Source: a virus. Taken from it: a stretch of 50,623 nt of DNA. Below are positions 18,859 through 26,845 of this stretch, in pieces. The stretch lies in the IMG/VR virus record IMGVR_UViG_3300032334_001861, positions 1-50,623 of that record; one strand, 5' to 3'. Position 1 is the stretch's first letter, and each line of letters opens with the position of its first letter. Both the position numbers and the translations under genes were made by a program. The notes under the pieces were generated by a model. It ran no database searches. It saw nothing but the letters and a program-made list of their open reading frames with translations, and was not told the DNA's origin.

Positions 18859-18866
18859 TATTTATC
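18859..18866 (-). promoter_or_regulatory. T4-type late promoter (GATAAATA)
   Basis: CTGATAAATA on the minus strand lies 19 nt before the ATG at 18839. It overlaps the last codon of the upstream ligase-like gene. Confidence 0.75.
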
Positions 18867-19998
18867 AGTGCGGTGCCCAGCGATGCCTGGGAACCAGTTT
18901 GACGTTGCCTTCGGGATTATACAACACGTATCCTTCACCACCAGGCTGTCCACCTGTGCTCTGTTGTACATCACCTTGTTGCTGATCCAGCTGTGTTATG
19001 ATCTGATCTTTCAATTGCCTGATACCTTCCAGTATGGCAAATACAGCAGCATAACCTTTGGGGTTGCTGGCCATCCAGTTAGTGATCTTCTGCTGCATGG
19101 GAACGCTTTCGCCGGAACCTGCCAGCCATTGTGGAAACTTTGCAGCTAACCCAGTGGTGACACCTGCTCTCACCTGTTGGTTATTAAACTTGTACAACAC
19201 GTTCTTGAAATTACTCATCTTGTTCACGCCCAACGTATCGTCGCTGAGGAACCGATCTATGTCAGCAGCATGCGCCTGTGTGAGTGCAGCTATCTGCTTC
19301 AATCCAGCAGTATTGACCTGCATCTTCTGTGGTTGCACATGTTTGGGACCCATGACAATCAAACCAGCATTTTGATTGAATTTGTCAAAATCATCTATGG
19401 GTTGTTGTGTGCGGTCTGGTAATCCAAAATCACTGAAGTAAGCATGCCCCACTACTGCGGCAGTGCTGCCAGCGATACGTTTGCCCAGATCGCTATTGGC
19501 ATCCACGCTATAGGTGACCTGGTTGGGAGTGAATATGAATTTGCCATTGGCAACGGCCGGCCTACGCATGTACAACAGATCACCATACACATAACCTCGG
19601 AAATTTGCTGGTGTGGCTGCTTCAAACAGAGACCATAGGCTGGCAAATTCTGTGGCAAACTGTTGTCTTTCACGTACTTGATCATCAGTGGTGGCCTTGC
19701 CAGTGTTCATGATGAACTTGGCCAGATCTGCTGGTTTGGTGGTCTTGCCTGTGCCATCTGGCTTGAGCCAGCCGTTATGCCCGGTCATTATGAATGTGCC
19801 ATCAGGTTCACGCCCCCAGTATACCTGGGGTTTACCATCCCATTTCCATCTGACAGCCTGTGGTTGCCTCATGACGTCTTGCAATCTTTGCAAGCTCTGC
19901 GTGGCACCGGCACTGCCATGGAACAGCACTAGGTCTTCCAGATGATTGAAAGGGCGACCTGTGGCCGCCGCTTCAGTGATGATGTTACTGATAAGCAT
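18865..19998 (-). CDS. Covalent nucleotidyltransferase (DNA/RNA ligase-like) protein, DUF6267-like
   Basis: 377 residues. The opening 'FNHLEDLVLFHGSAG' and the following 'WKWDGKPQVYWG' match a phage family I know as DUF6267. K52-W-D54-G55 reads as the KxDG nucleotidyl-lysine motif of ligases and capping enzymes. 'GYVYGDLLYM' sits where motif III is expected. The C-terminal 'EGYVLYNPEGNVKLV' (E355, K367) matches motifs IV (EGxV) and V (KxV). The core fold of an ATP-dependent ligase is thus plausible; an OB domain is not evident. The nucleic-acid or other substrate is unknown. The start at 19998 has no obvious ribosome site. Confidence 0.65.
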   Translation of the reverse strand: MLISNIITEAAATGRPFNHLEDLVLFHGSAGATQSLQRLQDVMRQPQAVRWKWDGKPQVYWGREPDGTFIMTGHNGWLKPDGTGKTTKPADLAKFIMNTGKATTDDQVRERQQFATEFASLWSLFEAATPANFRGYVYGDLLYMRRPAVANGKFIFTPNQVTYSVDANSDLGKRIAGSTAAVVGHAYFSDFGLPDRTQQPIDDFDKFNQNAGLIVMGPKHVQPQKMQVNTAGLKQIAALTQAHAADIDRFLSDDTLGVNKMSNFKNVLYKFNNQQVRAGVTTGLAAKFPQWLAGSGESVPMQQKITNWMASNPKGYAAVFAILEGIRQLKDQIITQLDQQQGDVQQSTGGQPGGEGYVLYNPEGNVKLVPRHRWAPH

Positions 19999-20009
19999 AG
20001 CTTATTTAC

Positions 20010-20885
20010 TCAGCTAGCAATGATTTTGATCTTGCTGTTGTCTTTTTTCAGATTCAATTTCAGCATGCCAGGTTCAGCTGCTTTTTCTGGTGCTGCTGGT
20101 GCTGCCACTGGTGTAGCGTCAGGATGGATGGGACCACCGTTGCTGGCCTGGTTGGTCAGTACACGTTTTAATTCAGCCAGGTCACCTTCATACTTGTGGT
20201 ATCCAGTGTGATCCAGTTTGATGCCAACGTCAGCAAAGATCTTGCCGCCCATGAGGCGCCACAGATAACAGAATGTCCAATCTTCTGACAGATAGTTGTC
20301 ATCTTTATCGATCATGGTGTCGAACAAACCATACATGAATGGTTCATATTGCTGGCCGATACCGATGTTATCGCGGTACTTGAGCTCAGGGTGGGCAGCG
20401 ATCATCTTGTCGAACACATGGCGCTTGACCAACATGAATCCTGTGCCCAATGTGCTGACTTCCACCAGGTCGCCCTGGGTGACAGGATTGGGTACTGTGT
20501 TGATCACATAACGTACAGGTATGCGTTTCATGGGATACACCCCACCTACCACATCCTGGTTAGCCAATAGCAGGCGCAAGATAGCTTCGGGATCGAATCC
20601 CAGGTCCACATCGATGAACATCAGATGTGTAGCTGCTTGGTTGTGCAGCATCTTGGCCACCAGGTTATTACGCCCGCGGGGGATCAGACTCTCGTTAACC
20701 ATGGTATCGATGCTGTAGTTGATGCCCAACTTGGCAGCGATGATGGTAAACTTGATCATGGCGATGAATGTGGCTTCGTTACATAGACCACCAAACATGG
20801 GCAAGCAGAAATGGATATGTTGTTTACGAAGGAATTCCAGAGCTTCGGGTGGCAACCCACCGGTTTGTTGATTTTGATCTGTCAT
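20010..20885 (-). CDS. GT-A fold glycosyltransferase-like protein
   Basis: 291 residues. 'THLMFIDVDLGFDPEAIL' (about residues 87-104) holds a DxD motif that in GT-A enzymes binds metal and nucleotide sugar, followed by 'VVGGVYPMK' and 'GTGFMLVKR', as in glycosyltransferases of T4-like environmental phages. The region after residue 245 is a flexible Ala/Pro linker with a basic end. It may glycosylate phage DNA, virion proteins or host surface; the sequence does not say which. The gene lies in a run of virion-type genes. A GGAAAG about 12 nt before the ATG is a distant ribosome site. Confidence 0.7.
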   Translation of the reverse strand: MTDQNQQTGGLPPEALEFLRKQHIHFCLPMFGGLCNEATFIAMIKFTIIAAKLGINYSIDTMVNESLIPRGRNNLVAKMLHNQAATHLMFIDVDLGFDPEAILRLLLANQDVVGGVYPMKRIPVRYVINTVPNPVTQGDLVEVSTLGTGFMLVKRHVFDKMIAAHPELKYRDNIGIGQQYEPFMYGLFDTMIDKDDNYLSEDWTFCYLWRLMGGKIFADVGIKLDHTGYHKYEGDLAELKRVLTNQASNGGPIHPDATPVAAPAAPEKAAEPGMLKLNLKKDNSKIKIIAS

Positions 20886-20908
20886 GGTTGATTGAACTTT
20901 CCAGTTGA

Positions 20909-21280
20909 TTATGTATTATATAGCACACGTGAAATGACTCCTGCGGAAAACAGGTCCACGTATGCTCTGCACCAGACAAAGTTGCCGGTGAAGTTATGGA
21001 AGAATGTTCCAGTAACTGGAACAGTGCCGTCGCCTTGTACAGTGTCGTCCAGGTCGAACCAGTCTGTGTCTGCAGGTATGGTAGCCAAGCTGGCTTGGAA
21101 CCTGATCCTACCCCTGAAGTTTGACAATTGGTAGCTGACAGTGTGCAACCCATCGGTATAACCGTAGTAGCCATTGCCTTGCAGGTCAGCACTGTGGAAG
21201 CTGTCGTTGACGCCATCATAGGGAGGATATACTTGACCATGACTGATGGCACTGAGCACCAACTGGGGTACACTACTCAT
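20909..21280 (-). CDS. Small structural-type phage protein
   Basis: 123 residues, beta-rich, with 'FHNFTGNFVWCRAYVDLF' and 'GVISRVLYNT' at the C-terminus. This 'F.GNFVW.RA.V..F..G.I..VLYN' ending is one I associate with virion proteins of T4-like marine phages, where it occurs at the end of several fibre or tail proteins. The start ATG overlaps the stop of the upstream 56-residue gene (ATGA), so it is probably translated from the late transcript beginning at 21463-21470. The specific role is unknown. An overlapping frame (20824-21273) is a shadow. Confidence 0.7.
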   Translation of the reverse strand: MSSVPQLVLSAISHGQVYPPYDGVNDSFHSADLQGNGYYGYTDGLHTVSYQLSNFRGRIRFQASLATIPADTDWFDLDDTVQGDGTVPVTGTFFHNFTGNFVWCRAYVDLFSAGVISRVLYNT

Positions 21281-21447
21281 TGTGATTCAAAACTCACTTC
21301 TACTAATCTTTTTTCACCCACTAGTTCTTGCACTACTGCCAGCAGTTGTTCCAAGACATCTGCATCCAGTATCACTGCTGTGGGTTCATCGTTTCGAACC
21401 ATCTCGCTGATGGTGATAGTGATCTTATCTTGATTAAGTTTAGCCAT
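21277..21447 (-). CDS. Small acidic phage protein, 56 residues
   Basis: A short gene read directly from the sequence: it starts 'MAKLNQDKITITISEMV' and ends 'KRLVEVSFESQ'. It has a beta hairpin-like start, then a helix rich in Glu, Leu and Val. The start is well supported by GGAG about 9 nt upstream and a GATAAATA late promoter 15 nt upstream; its stop overlaps the next gene's ATG. It overlaps the 3' end of the upstream gene by 8 nt. No family is recognised. Confidence 0.75.
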   Translation of the reverse strand: MAKLNQDKITITISEMVRNDEPTAVILDADVLEQLLAVVQELVGEKRLVEVSFESQ

Positions 21448-21790
21448 TTTCTTGCTCCAAGATATTTATCCTGGGCTTTCTGCCACGTTTTTTTCCACCG
21501 CTGCGATTGATACCGTCTGCTTTGATGTCATATGCTGCTGCCAATCTCACCGGTGCCATGCCATCGATGGTTATGACTTTATCACAAGGTACGCTGTATC
21601 TCCTGCCACTACGGTGGCTAGTGATAAACTTCATGACACCCTGGTCATCCACTATGCGTTCTAATGTCAGTGTCAATCTCTCGGTAGCTGGGGCATATCC
21701 CAGTGCTGGAATAGGGCATTCAGCTATCAGGCGCACACCAGGATTCATGAGCCCACGATTGATCAGGGCATTTGCCAGTGTAACTTTCAT
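21440..21790 (-). CDS. Phage protein with AT-hook-like C-terminus
   Basis: 116 residues. The first about 90 look like a compact beta-rich domain. The C-terminus 'GGKKRGRKPRINI' contains a GRKP core like that of AT-hook minor-groove binding peptides. AAGGAA lies 6 nt before the ATG. The gene follows clpA by 17 nt and so may be early, with DNA binding as a possible role; the AT-hook reading is inference from about nine residues. No enzymatic motif is visible. Confidence 0.7.
   Translation of the reverse strand: MKVTLANALINRGLMNPGVRLIAECPIPALGYAPATERLTLTLERIVDDQGVMKFITSHRSGRRYSVPCDKVITIDGMAPVRLAAAYDIKADGINRSGGKKRGRKPRINILEQENG
21463..21470 (-). promoter_or_regulatory. T4-type late promoter (GATAAATA)
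   Basis: The box is on the minus strand, 15 nt before the ATG at 21447 and inside the 3' part of the upstream gene. It would drive the 56-residue protein and the structural-type genes after it. Confidence 0.7.
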
Positions 21791-21807
21791 TGGTATTCCT
21801 TTTATTA

Positions 21808-24054
21808 TCAGGCTGGGGTTGGAGGAACTGTTAATGATTTGTCAGTGATCAGATTCTGTATCTCAATCTCTAACCGATCATCCATTGCGACTACTATTAT
21901 ACTAACATGGCCTGCAGGCCTGTCAAACAATAATTTCTTAGCTAGTGGCACCTTGATGTTCTCGTGTATGCAACGGCCCATGGGGCGAGCACCCATGTTG
22001 CTGCTGTATCCTTTATTACACAACCAATCCAGTGCATTTTCGGTTACAGTGATGGAAGCATCTTGCAGGCTCAGCTGTTGGTTCAATTCTTTCAGGAACT
22101 TTTCAGCGATCTGCCTGATGCTGATCTTGTTCAGCTTATTGAATGTGACAATAGCATCCACACGGTTGCGGAATTCTGGTCTAAAGAACTCTTTCACAGC
22201 TTCATCTGCTGCATCTGTGCGTTCCTGGTCGCCGAATCCGATGCGAAGTTTCTCGCTGTTTTCTGCACCCAAGTTGCTGGTCATGATCAGTACAGCCTGG
22301 CGACAATCTGCTCGTTTGCCATTGCTGCCTGTGATGAATCCTTCATCCATGATCTGCAATAACACCTGTGCCACATCAGGATGGGCTTTCTCGATCTCAT
22401 CCATGAGTATGACACAGTGTGGATTCTTGCTGACTTCGCTGATCAGAAGACCACCTGCCAGGTTGGCATCTTCATATCCCACATATCCTGGAGGGGCACC
22501 GATCAACCTGCTGATGCTGTGTTTCTCCTGGTATTCACTCATGTCGAACCTGAGTAGATTCATCTGCATCTGTGTGGCCAGTTGTTTGGCTAGTTCGGTT
22601 TTACCAGTACCTGTGGGACCCAGGAACAGGAAACTGCCCACTGGTTTGTTGTCCAATTTCAGTCCAGCTTGGCTGACCCAGATACGATCCAACACCTGCT
22701 CCACAGCCGTGTCCTGGTTGTAGACTTTTTCTCTGATGTTCTTGCTGAGGTCTGGCAACGAGCTTTTCTTTTTCTCTGTGCCCAGCTGTTCTTCAGGTAT
22801 GTTAGTGATGCGGCTGAGTTCACGACGTATGTTCTTGACATCGATGGTCCTGCTACCACGGCTGCGGCTGCGTCTCAGAGCACATGCCGAATCCAATAGG
22901 TCGATGGCTTTATCTGGTAATTTCTTGTCGCTCTGGTATCTGATGCTGAGGTCTACTGCTGCTGCCACGGCCTGATCTGTGATCTGCACATTATGGAATG
23001 CCTGGTAGCTGTCACGTATGCCCATGAGTATCTGTTTGGCCACTTCTGCACTGGGCTCGTCTATGGTCACACGATTGAAGCGGCGCATGAGTGCGCGGTC
23101 TTTCTCAAAATGCTGCGTATATTCTTCCCAGGTGGTGCTGGCAATCACTTTGAAATCACTGCGAGCCAATGCTGGTTTGATCATGTTGCTGAAATCTACT
23201 GGGCTCTGCCCACCACCGCCGGCTCCACGCATCTGGTGTGCTTCGTCGATGAACAGGATCACATTTCCCATCTCTGTGGCAGCATTGATGATATCCTGCA
23301 AGCGTTCTTCGAACTCTCCGCGATACTTTGTGCCTGCCAGCAATGCACCCACATTGATGCTGTAGATCTTGTGGTCTCTGATGAACTTGGGAACCTGGTT
23401 CTGTTCCATCTTGACAGCTAGTCCTTCCACTATAGCTGTTTTACCCACGCCTGCATCGCCCACCATCAACACATTGCTCTTGCTCTTACGAGCCAAGATC
23501 TGGATCATATCGTCCAGTTCGGTCTCACGTCCTATGACTGGCTCTAGTTTTTTATGTTCAGCAAGCGTATTCAGGCAAGTACAATATTCTTCTAACACTT
23601 TTTCAGCCATGTTGATACTGGGCACAAGGCTTTTATTTTGTTGGCTCTGCACCATCGCTTCCTTTTCCACGCCGTATTTTTTCAATAACCATGCAGCATG
23701 GCTTTGTGCTTCGTTGCAGATGCTGAGATATAGATCCAATAGGGTGATCTGGCTACGTCCATGGAAGAGGACCTGTGTGAATGCACGATTGAACACCCGT
23801 TCCAGAGCATGGGTTTTCTTGGGTTCTTTGCCGTCCACTGTGGGAGTGTTTTCCAACAAGTAATGCTGGCATTCTGTGGCCATGTCATGGACCTGGATGC
23901 CATTCTTATCCAATTTGTTGGCAAAGTTTTTCTCCAGTAACATGCTGTATAACAGATGTTCCACTGTGAAATACTCATGCTGGTTACTAGTAGCCAGTTG
24001 CCTGGCGTATTTCACGACTTTTTCTATGTCGCCGTTGCTGTTGTATGTGCTCAT
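21808..24054 (-). CDS. clpA: ClpA-type AAA+ unfoldase
   Basis: 748 residues with a Clp N-domain (1-140, 'EYFTVEHLLYSMLL'), AAA-1 (Walker A 'GDAGVGKT' about 200; Walker B 'VILFIDEAH') and AAA-2 (Walker A 'GPTGTGKT' about 481; Walker B 'VILMDEIEKAH'). There is no ClpB-type coiled-coil middle domain, so it is ClpA-like. 'LRIGFGDQ' (about 602-609) sits where ClpA/ClpX carry the IGL/IGF loop that docks on ClpP, so the protein can plausibly use host ClpP. Its length matches ClpA (758). It lies just downstream of the dnaJ-like gene, with its own sigma70 promoter 6 nt before the ATG. No Shine-Dalgarno sequence is present. Confidence 0.95.
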   Translation of the reverse strand: MSTYNSNGDIEKVVKYARQLATSNQHEYFTVEHLLYSMLLEKNFANKLDKNGIQVHDMATECQHYLLENTPTVDGKEPKKTHALERVFNRAFTQVLFHGRSQITLLDLYLSICNEAQSHAAWLLKKYGVEKEAMVQSQQNKSLVPSINMAEKVLEEYCTCLNTLAEHKKLEPVIGRETELDDMIQILARKSKSNVLMVGDAGVGKTAIVEGLAVKMEQNQVPKFIRDHKIYSINVGALLAGTKYRGEFEERLQDIINAATEMGNVILFIDEAHQMRGAGGGGQSPVDFSNMIKPALARSDFKVIASTTWEEYTQHFEKDRALMRRFNRVTIDEPSAEVAKQILMGIRDSYQAFHNVQITDQAVAAAVDLSIRYQSDKKLPDKAIDLLDSACALRRSRSRGSRTIDVKNIRRELSRITNIPEEQLGTEKKKSSLPDLSKNIREKVYNQDTAVEQVLDRIWVSQAGLKLDNKPVGSFLFLGPTGTGKTELAKQLATQMQMNLLRFDMSEYQEKHSISRLIGAPPGYVGYEDANLAGGLLISEVSKNPHCVILMDEIEKAHPDVAQVLLQIMDEGFITGSNGKRADCRQAVLIMTSNLGAENSEKLRIGFGDQERTDAADEAVKEFFRPEFRNRVDAIVTFNKLNKISIRQIAEKFLKELNQQLSLQDASITVTENALDWLCNKGYSSNMGARPMGRCIHENIKVPLAKKLLFDRPAGHVSIIVVAMDDRLEIEIQNLITDKSLTVPPTPA

Positions 24055-24060
24055 GTTCTC

Positions 24061-24088
24061 ACTATAGCATAATAGTCAGGATTGTCAA
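24061..24088 (-). promoter_or_regulatory. sigma70 promoter abutting the clpA start codon
   Basis: Minus strand: a perfect TTGACA (24083-24088), 16 nt spacer, and an extended -10 TGC-TATAGT (24061-24066). Only 6 nt separate the -10 box from the ATG at 24054, so the transcript would start at or within 1-2 nt of the start codon, predicting a leaderless mRNA. Confidence 0.7.
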
Positions 24089-24090
24089 TA

Positions 24091-24948
24091 CTATGTATTT
24101 ACTGGCCTGATGCGTTGGATCTGTCTGACTAATTCCAGTTGATCTGAGGTCAATGCAGTGGGTATCAGCACCGATATACGCAGGACATATTTGCCCAGCA
24201 TGCCATTGTTCCTGGGAAAACCTTCGTCTGTCACTGCGAATTGTGCACCGTGTTGTGTGCCTGGTGGTATACTGAGATCGATCTGTTTACCACGTGGGGT
24301 ATCCAGCCTGACCACATGGCCTGCTATGGCCTGGAAGCAATCGATGGTCAGGTCTTCCAATATGTTTTCAGCATGTTTCTGGAACCTGGCATGTGATCTC
24401 ACTTTAATGAAGATCTCCAGGTTACCACGTGGTATGTTGGGATGGCTATTATCTCCACGACCATTCACTGTGAACATGCTACCATGTTCCACACCTGCCG
24501 GAATGTCTATCTGGAGGGTTTCGGGTCCCTGGCTAGTGTTATACTGCAACACTTTATTGCAAGTATTGAGTGTCTCCAGGAAGTCCAATTCCAGTTCTAT
24601 CCTGAGGTTACGGTTACGAGCCTGCTGACGCATATTGAAACCAAATTGCTGGAATATATGATCAGCCATGGGATCGCCACCGCCACCCATGTTGAAATGG
24701 AACTGGAAAGGGTTGCCTGCCTGATTTCCAAACGGATTGAAGCCTGGTCCAGGACCGTTCATCTGTGCATCGTATTGTGCGCGGCTCTGGGGGTCTCTGA
24801 GGTTATTATAAGCCTCATTGATCTCTTTGAATTTGGCTTGGTCGCCACCACGATCTGGATGATGCTCACCGGCCAACTTCCGGAAAGCTGCTTTGATTTC
24901 ATCAGCACTTGCTTGCTGGTTTACGCCTAGAGTATCATAATGTGTCAT
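24091..24948 (-). CDS. DnaJ/CbpA-type co-chaperone
   Basis: 285 residues. The J-domain (1-65) has the HPD tripeptide at 30-32 that activates DnaK. A Gly/Phe/Asn-rich region follows (70-110), then two C-terminal substrate-binding domains ('IDIPAGVEHGSMFTVNGRGD', 'LSIPPGTQHGAQFAVTDEG'). There is no Cys-rich zinc finger, so it is CbpA-like (type II). It should work with host DnaK, and the adjacent ClpA suggests a phage protein-quality-control module. The start has no ribosome site but has a strong sigma70 promoter 7 nt upstream. Confidence 0.95.
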   Translation of the reverse strand: MTHYDTLGVNQQASADEIKAAFRKLAGEHHPDRGGDQAKFKEINEAYNNLRDPQSRAQYDAQMNGPGPGFNPFGNQAGNPFQFHFNMGGGGDPMADHIFQQFGFNMRQQARNRNLRIELELDFLETLNTCNKVLQYNTSQGPETLQIDIPAGVEHGSMFTVNGRGDNSHPNIPRGNLEIFIKVRSHARFQKHAENILEDLTIDCFQAIAGHVVRLDTPRGKQIDLSIPPGTQHGAQFAVTDEGFPRNNGMLGKYVLRISVLIPTALTSDQLELVRQIQRIRPVNT

Positions 24949-24955
24949 GCTTGTA

Positions 24956-24983
24956 ATTATACATGATCAACCACAGCAGTCAA
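24956..24983 (-). promoter_or_regulatory. sigma70 promoter abutting the dnaJ-like start codon
   Basis: Minus strand: TTGACT (24978-24983), 16 nt spacer, perfect TATAAT (24956-24961). The -10 box ends 7 nt before the ATG at 24948, giving a predicted leaderless or nearly leaderless transcript, as at clpA. Confidence 0.7.
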
Positions 24984-24984
24984 A

Positions 24985-25536
24985 TTATTTTTGTACCGGA
25001 ACTGCTTTATCCTGCCCACGGCTAAATGCTGCCACACCTAAGATGGCACCGAACGCGATATGGATCAATCCACCATTGGCTAGTGTCAAACTCTGCCAGG
25101 CAGTGTAGGGCATGGTCAGGCCGAATGGTTTGAATATGATGGGCAAGAAGATGGTCAATACAGGGAAACCAACAAAGTCCATGAAGCAGATTATCATGTA
25201 CAACCAGCCCATGGCAGGGCGCCAGAAACTCTTGGCCCAATGCTCGTTGCCTTTCTCGTCTTTGGCATCCTGATCTTTGTCTTTGCGTGTTTGATCACGC
25301 TCTTTGTCTCGTTCTTCCTGCTCCACCTTGCGCATCTCGATCTCCATCTTGTGGAGTTCCTTGCGTTCTTCCAGATGGAATCGCATTTCTTCCAGCATGA
25401 GCCGACGCAATTCCACGCTGTCACTGCCTGTTACAGCAGCAGGTTTAGGCACAGGTGGAGTATAATCTTCACGCTCGTCGTCTAGTATACGAGCAGGACC
25501 AGTTGGCTCATCGTCATCATCACTTGGGTTTGCCAT
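24985..25536 (-). CDS. Holin-like protein (3TM family)
   Basis: 183 residues from the ATG at 25536 (AAGGA 9 nt upstream). The N-terminal half is acidic, then a long charged helix with coiled-coil character. From residue 104 the pattern 'SFWRPAMGWLYMIICFMDF', two further hydrophobic segments and a final 'GAILGVAAFSRGQDK' match the 'WRP...lgaiLG..ggR..eK' layout of the 3TM holins of gene-transfer-agent type (PF11351-like). A holin triggers timed inner-membrane permeabilisation. The gene overlaps the upstream lipoprotein gene and follows a spanin-like gene, forming a lysis cassette separate from the endolysin at 48.2 kb. Confidence 0.65.
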   Translation of the reverse strand: MANPSDDDDEPTGPARILDDEREDYTPPVPKPAAVTGSDSVELRRLMLEEMRFHLEERKELHKMEIEMRKVEQEERDKERDQTRKDKDQDAKDEKGNEHWAKSFWRPAMGWLYMIICFMDFVGFPVLTIFLPIIFKPFGLTMPYTAWQSLTLANGGLIHIAFGAILGVAAFSRGQDKAVPVQK

Positions 25537-25933
25537 CTTTGCTGTCCTTGGTGGGTGTATTGGTTCCACTATCGGTAGTGGATTTGATGTAATAGTCTTT
25601 ATAGGCAGCGACTTGGGCCTGGTACTGACGGATGATCTTAACCAGGTTAGCTTGGTTAGTAGCCAGGGCTTCATAACCATCGGGAGTAACTGCAAGCAAG
25701 CTATCGCTATTGCTTTCTCTAAATGCTTTTTCCGCACTTCCTGCCTGATCAGGACTCGTAGTCTTTTTAACGACATACCATTCTGCATCCTGTATTTTGA
25801 TATTGTCCACAGCTGGCACCATGATAGCAGGTTTCTCCACCTGTACTATTGCTGTGGCTGGTGGTTGAGTAGTCTGGCATCCTGCGATGGCAAAAGCTAT
25901 GATAGCTAATGCACTGTACTTAACAATCCCCAT
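25520..25933 (-). CDS. Phage lipoprotein, possible outer-membrane spanin
   Basis: 137 residues. It has a short signal sequence with lipobox 'AIAGC' (Cys19), then Pro/Thr-rich sequence, a folded middle and a helix ('ALATNQANLVKIIRQYQAQV'), ending in a hydrophilic tail. It lies between an i-spanin-like gene and a holin-like gene with overlaps on both sides, so an outer-membrane spanin role is inferred from position. It is longer than classic Rz1 proteins, which are proline-rich and short, so it may instead be a lysis-associated lipoprotein of another type. Confidence 0.65.
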   Translation of the reverse strand: MGIVKYSALAIIAFAIAGCQTTQPPATAIVQVEKPAIMVPAVDNIKIQDAEWYVVKKTTSPDQAGSAEKAFRESNSDSLLAVTPDGYEALATNQANLVKIIRQYQAQVAAYKDYYIKSTTDSGTNTPTKDSKDGKPK

Positions 25934-26318
25934 TGTGCTCGCCTTTATTGACTGTTTCTTCTATACAACGCCAGCTTTTCTTACTGGCGGCATTGATCTT
26001 ATCTTCTGCTTTATCAGGTTGGCTGTCCACAAACTTGCCGAAGTCACGACCCTGTTTGCTGAATTTGTCGTGCAGCTTGTCCACTTGGTTGCGGGCTTCC
26101 TGCATCTGTTTATTGGTTTCTTCTAACACTTTAGCAGCCTGTTCCAGGTCTGCTTTTTGTTTGGCGATAGTAGCCTGGCTCTGTTCCAGTGCAAACTTGT
26201 TTGCTGCTAACTGTTGGTTGAGTTCATCACGTTCTTTCTGGGTATAAACCATATATCCAAAAGCACCAGCAACTAACACGGCGATGATGATGATATTAGT
26301 GAAATTAAGCCCGAACAT
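25920..26318 (-). CDS. Inner-membrane spanin-like protein (N-terminal TM, coiled coil)
   Basis: 132 residues: one N-terminal membrane segment (about 7-25, 'NIIIIAVLVAGAFGYMVY'), then a long coiled coil rich in Gln, Glu and Lys, and two C-terminal cysteines. This is the topology of Rz-type i-spanins that bridge to an outer-membrane lipoprotein to fuse membranes at lysis. GGAGG stands 4 nt before the ATG, and the start shares one base with the upstream stop (TGATG). The call is by topology and neighbours; no sequence family is recognised. Confidence 0.6.
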   Translation of the reverse strand: MFGLNFTNIIIIAVLVAGAFGYMVYTQKERDELNQQLAANKFALEQSQATIAKQKADLEQAAKVLEETNKQMQEARNQVDKLHDKFSKQGRDFGKFVDSQPDKAEDKINAASKKSWRCIEETVNKGEHNGDC

Positions 26319-26845
26319 CAGTCCTCCAATCCGCTGAGTTTCCTGATACGATGGATATCATCCTTCAGTCTCTTGTTCTCAGCTTGCATCTTGTTGAAAT
26401 TTTCCACGCTCTCGGTGTAACTCTTGGCATCAGCTGGCACTAACTTTCGCAACATCTCACCGCTGAAATCTTCATATTCATTCTGCCTGTACCAGCGGAA
26501 CTTCCATTCGTTGAGACCGATACCGGTGAGATGATCCAGATCTTTCAGTAATTCTGTCAGTTGCTCGTAAAGATCAGGGGTGCGTTGCATCTCCAGGAAT
26601 ACCAGGCGTAGATTGTTCCTGATCTCACCGGTGCTTACATCAGCATCCAATACCCAATCATATCCATTTTCCAGGAAGCTGACCAGATCGTTGGCTGGCA
26701 TCACATCACGTACTTTGAAGCTGACCGTGACCACGTCTTCAGGTCCACCCATCTTGCTGTCAAACTCGTCGAAATGTAAGGTGTTATCCACCAGGTATTG
26801 CAGATCTCCGTGGATCAAACCTTCAGATAGTTGGTGGTTTTGCAT
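26318..26845 (-). CDS. Conserved phage protein, unknown function
   Basis: 175 residues. 'DEFDSKMGGPEDVVTVSFKV', 'DLVSFLENGYDWVLDADVS' and 'LTELLKDLDHLTG' form a pattern I have seen in proteins of T4-like environmental phages, always without known function. The C-terminus is a coiled-coil helix. It overlaps the end of the upstream gene by 23 nt and the start of the spanin-like gene by 1 nt. No catalytic residues are evident. Confidence 0.8.
   Translation of the reverse strand: MQNHQLSEGLIHGDLQYLVDNTLHFDEFDSKMGGPEDVVTVSFKVRDVMPANDLVSFLENGYDWVLDADVSTGEIRNNLRLVFLEMQRTPDLYEQLTELLKDLDHLTGIGLNEWKFRWYRQNEYEDFSGEMLRKLVPADAKSYTESVENFNKMQAENKRLKDDIHRIRKLSGLED

Noticed and set aside
20003-20010. AGTAAATA box before the ligase-like gene as a late promoter
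   Set aside because: It is only 4 nt from the ATG and weakly matched, so transcription would start inside the gene.
21839-22723. 294-codon plus-strand open frame opposite clpA
   Set aside because: It is the antisense shadow of an unmistakable ClpA protein; its translation is Ser/Leu/Cys-rich with no motif.
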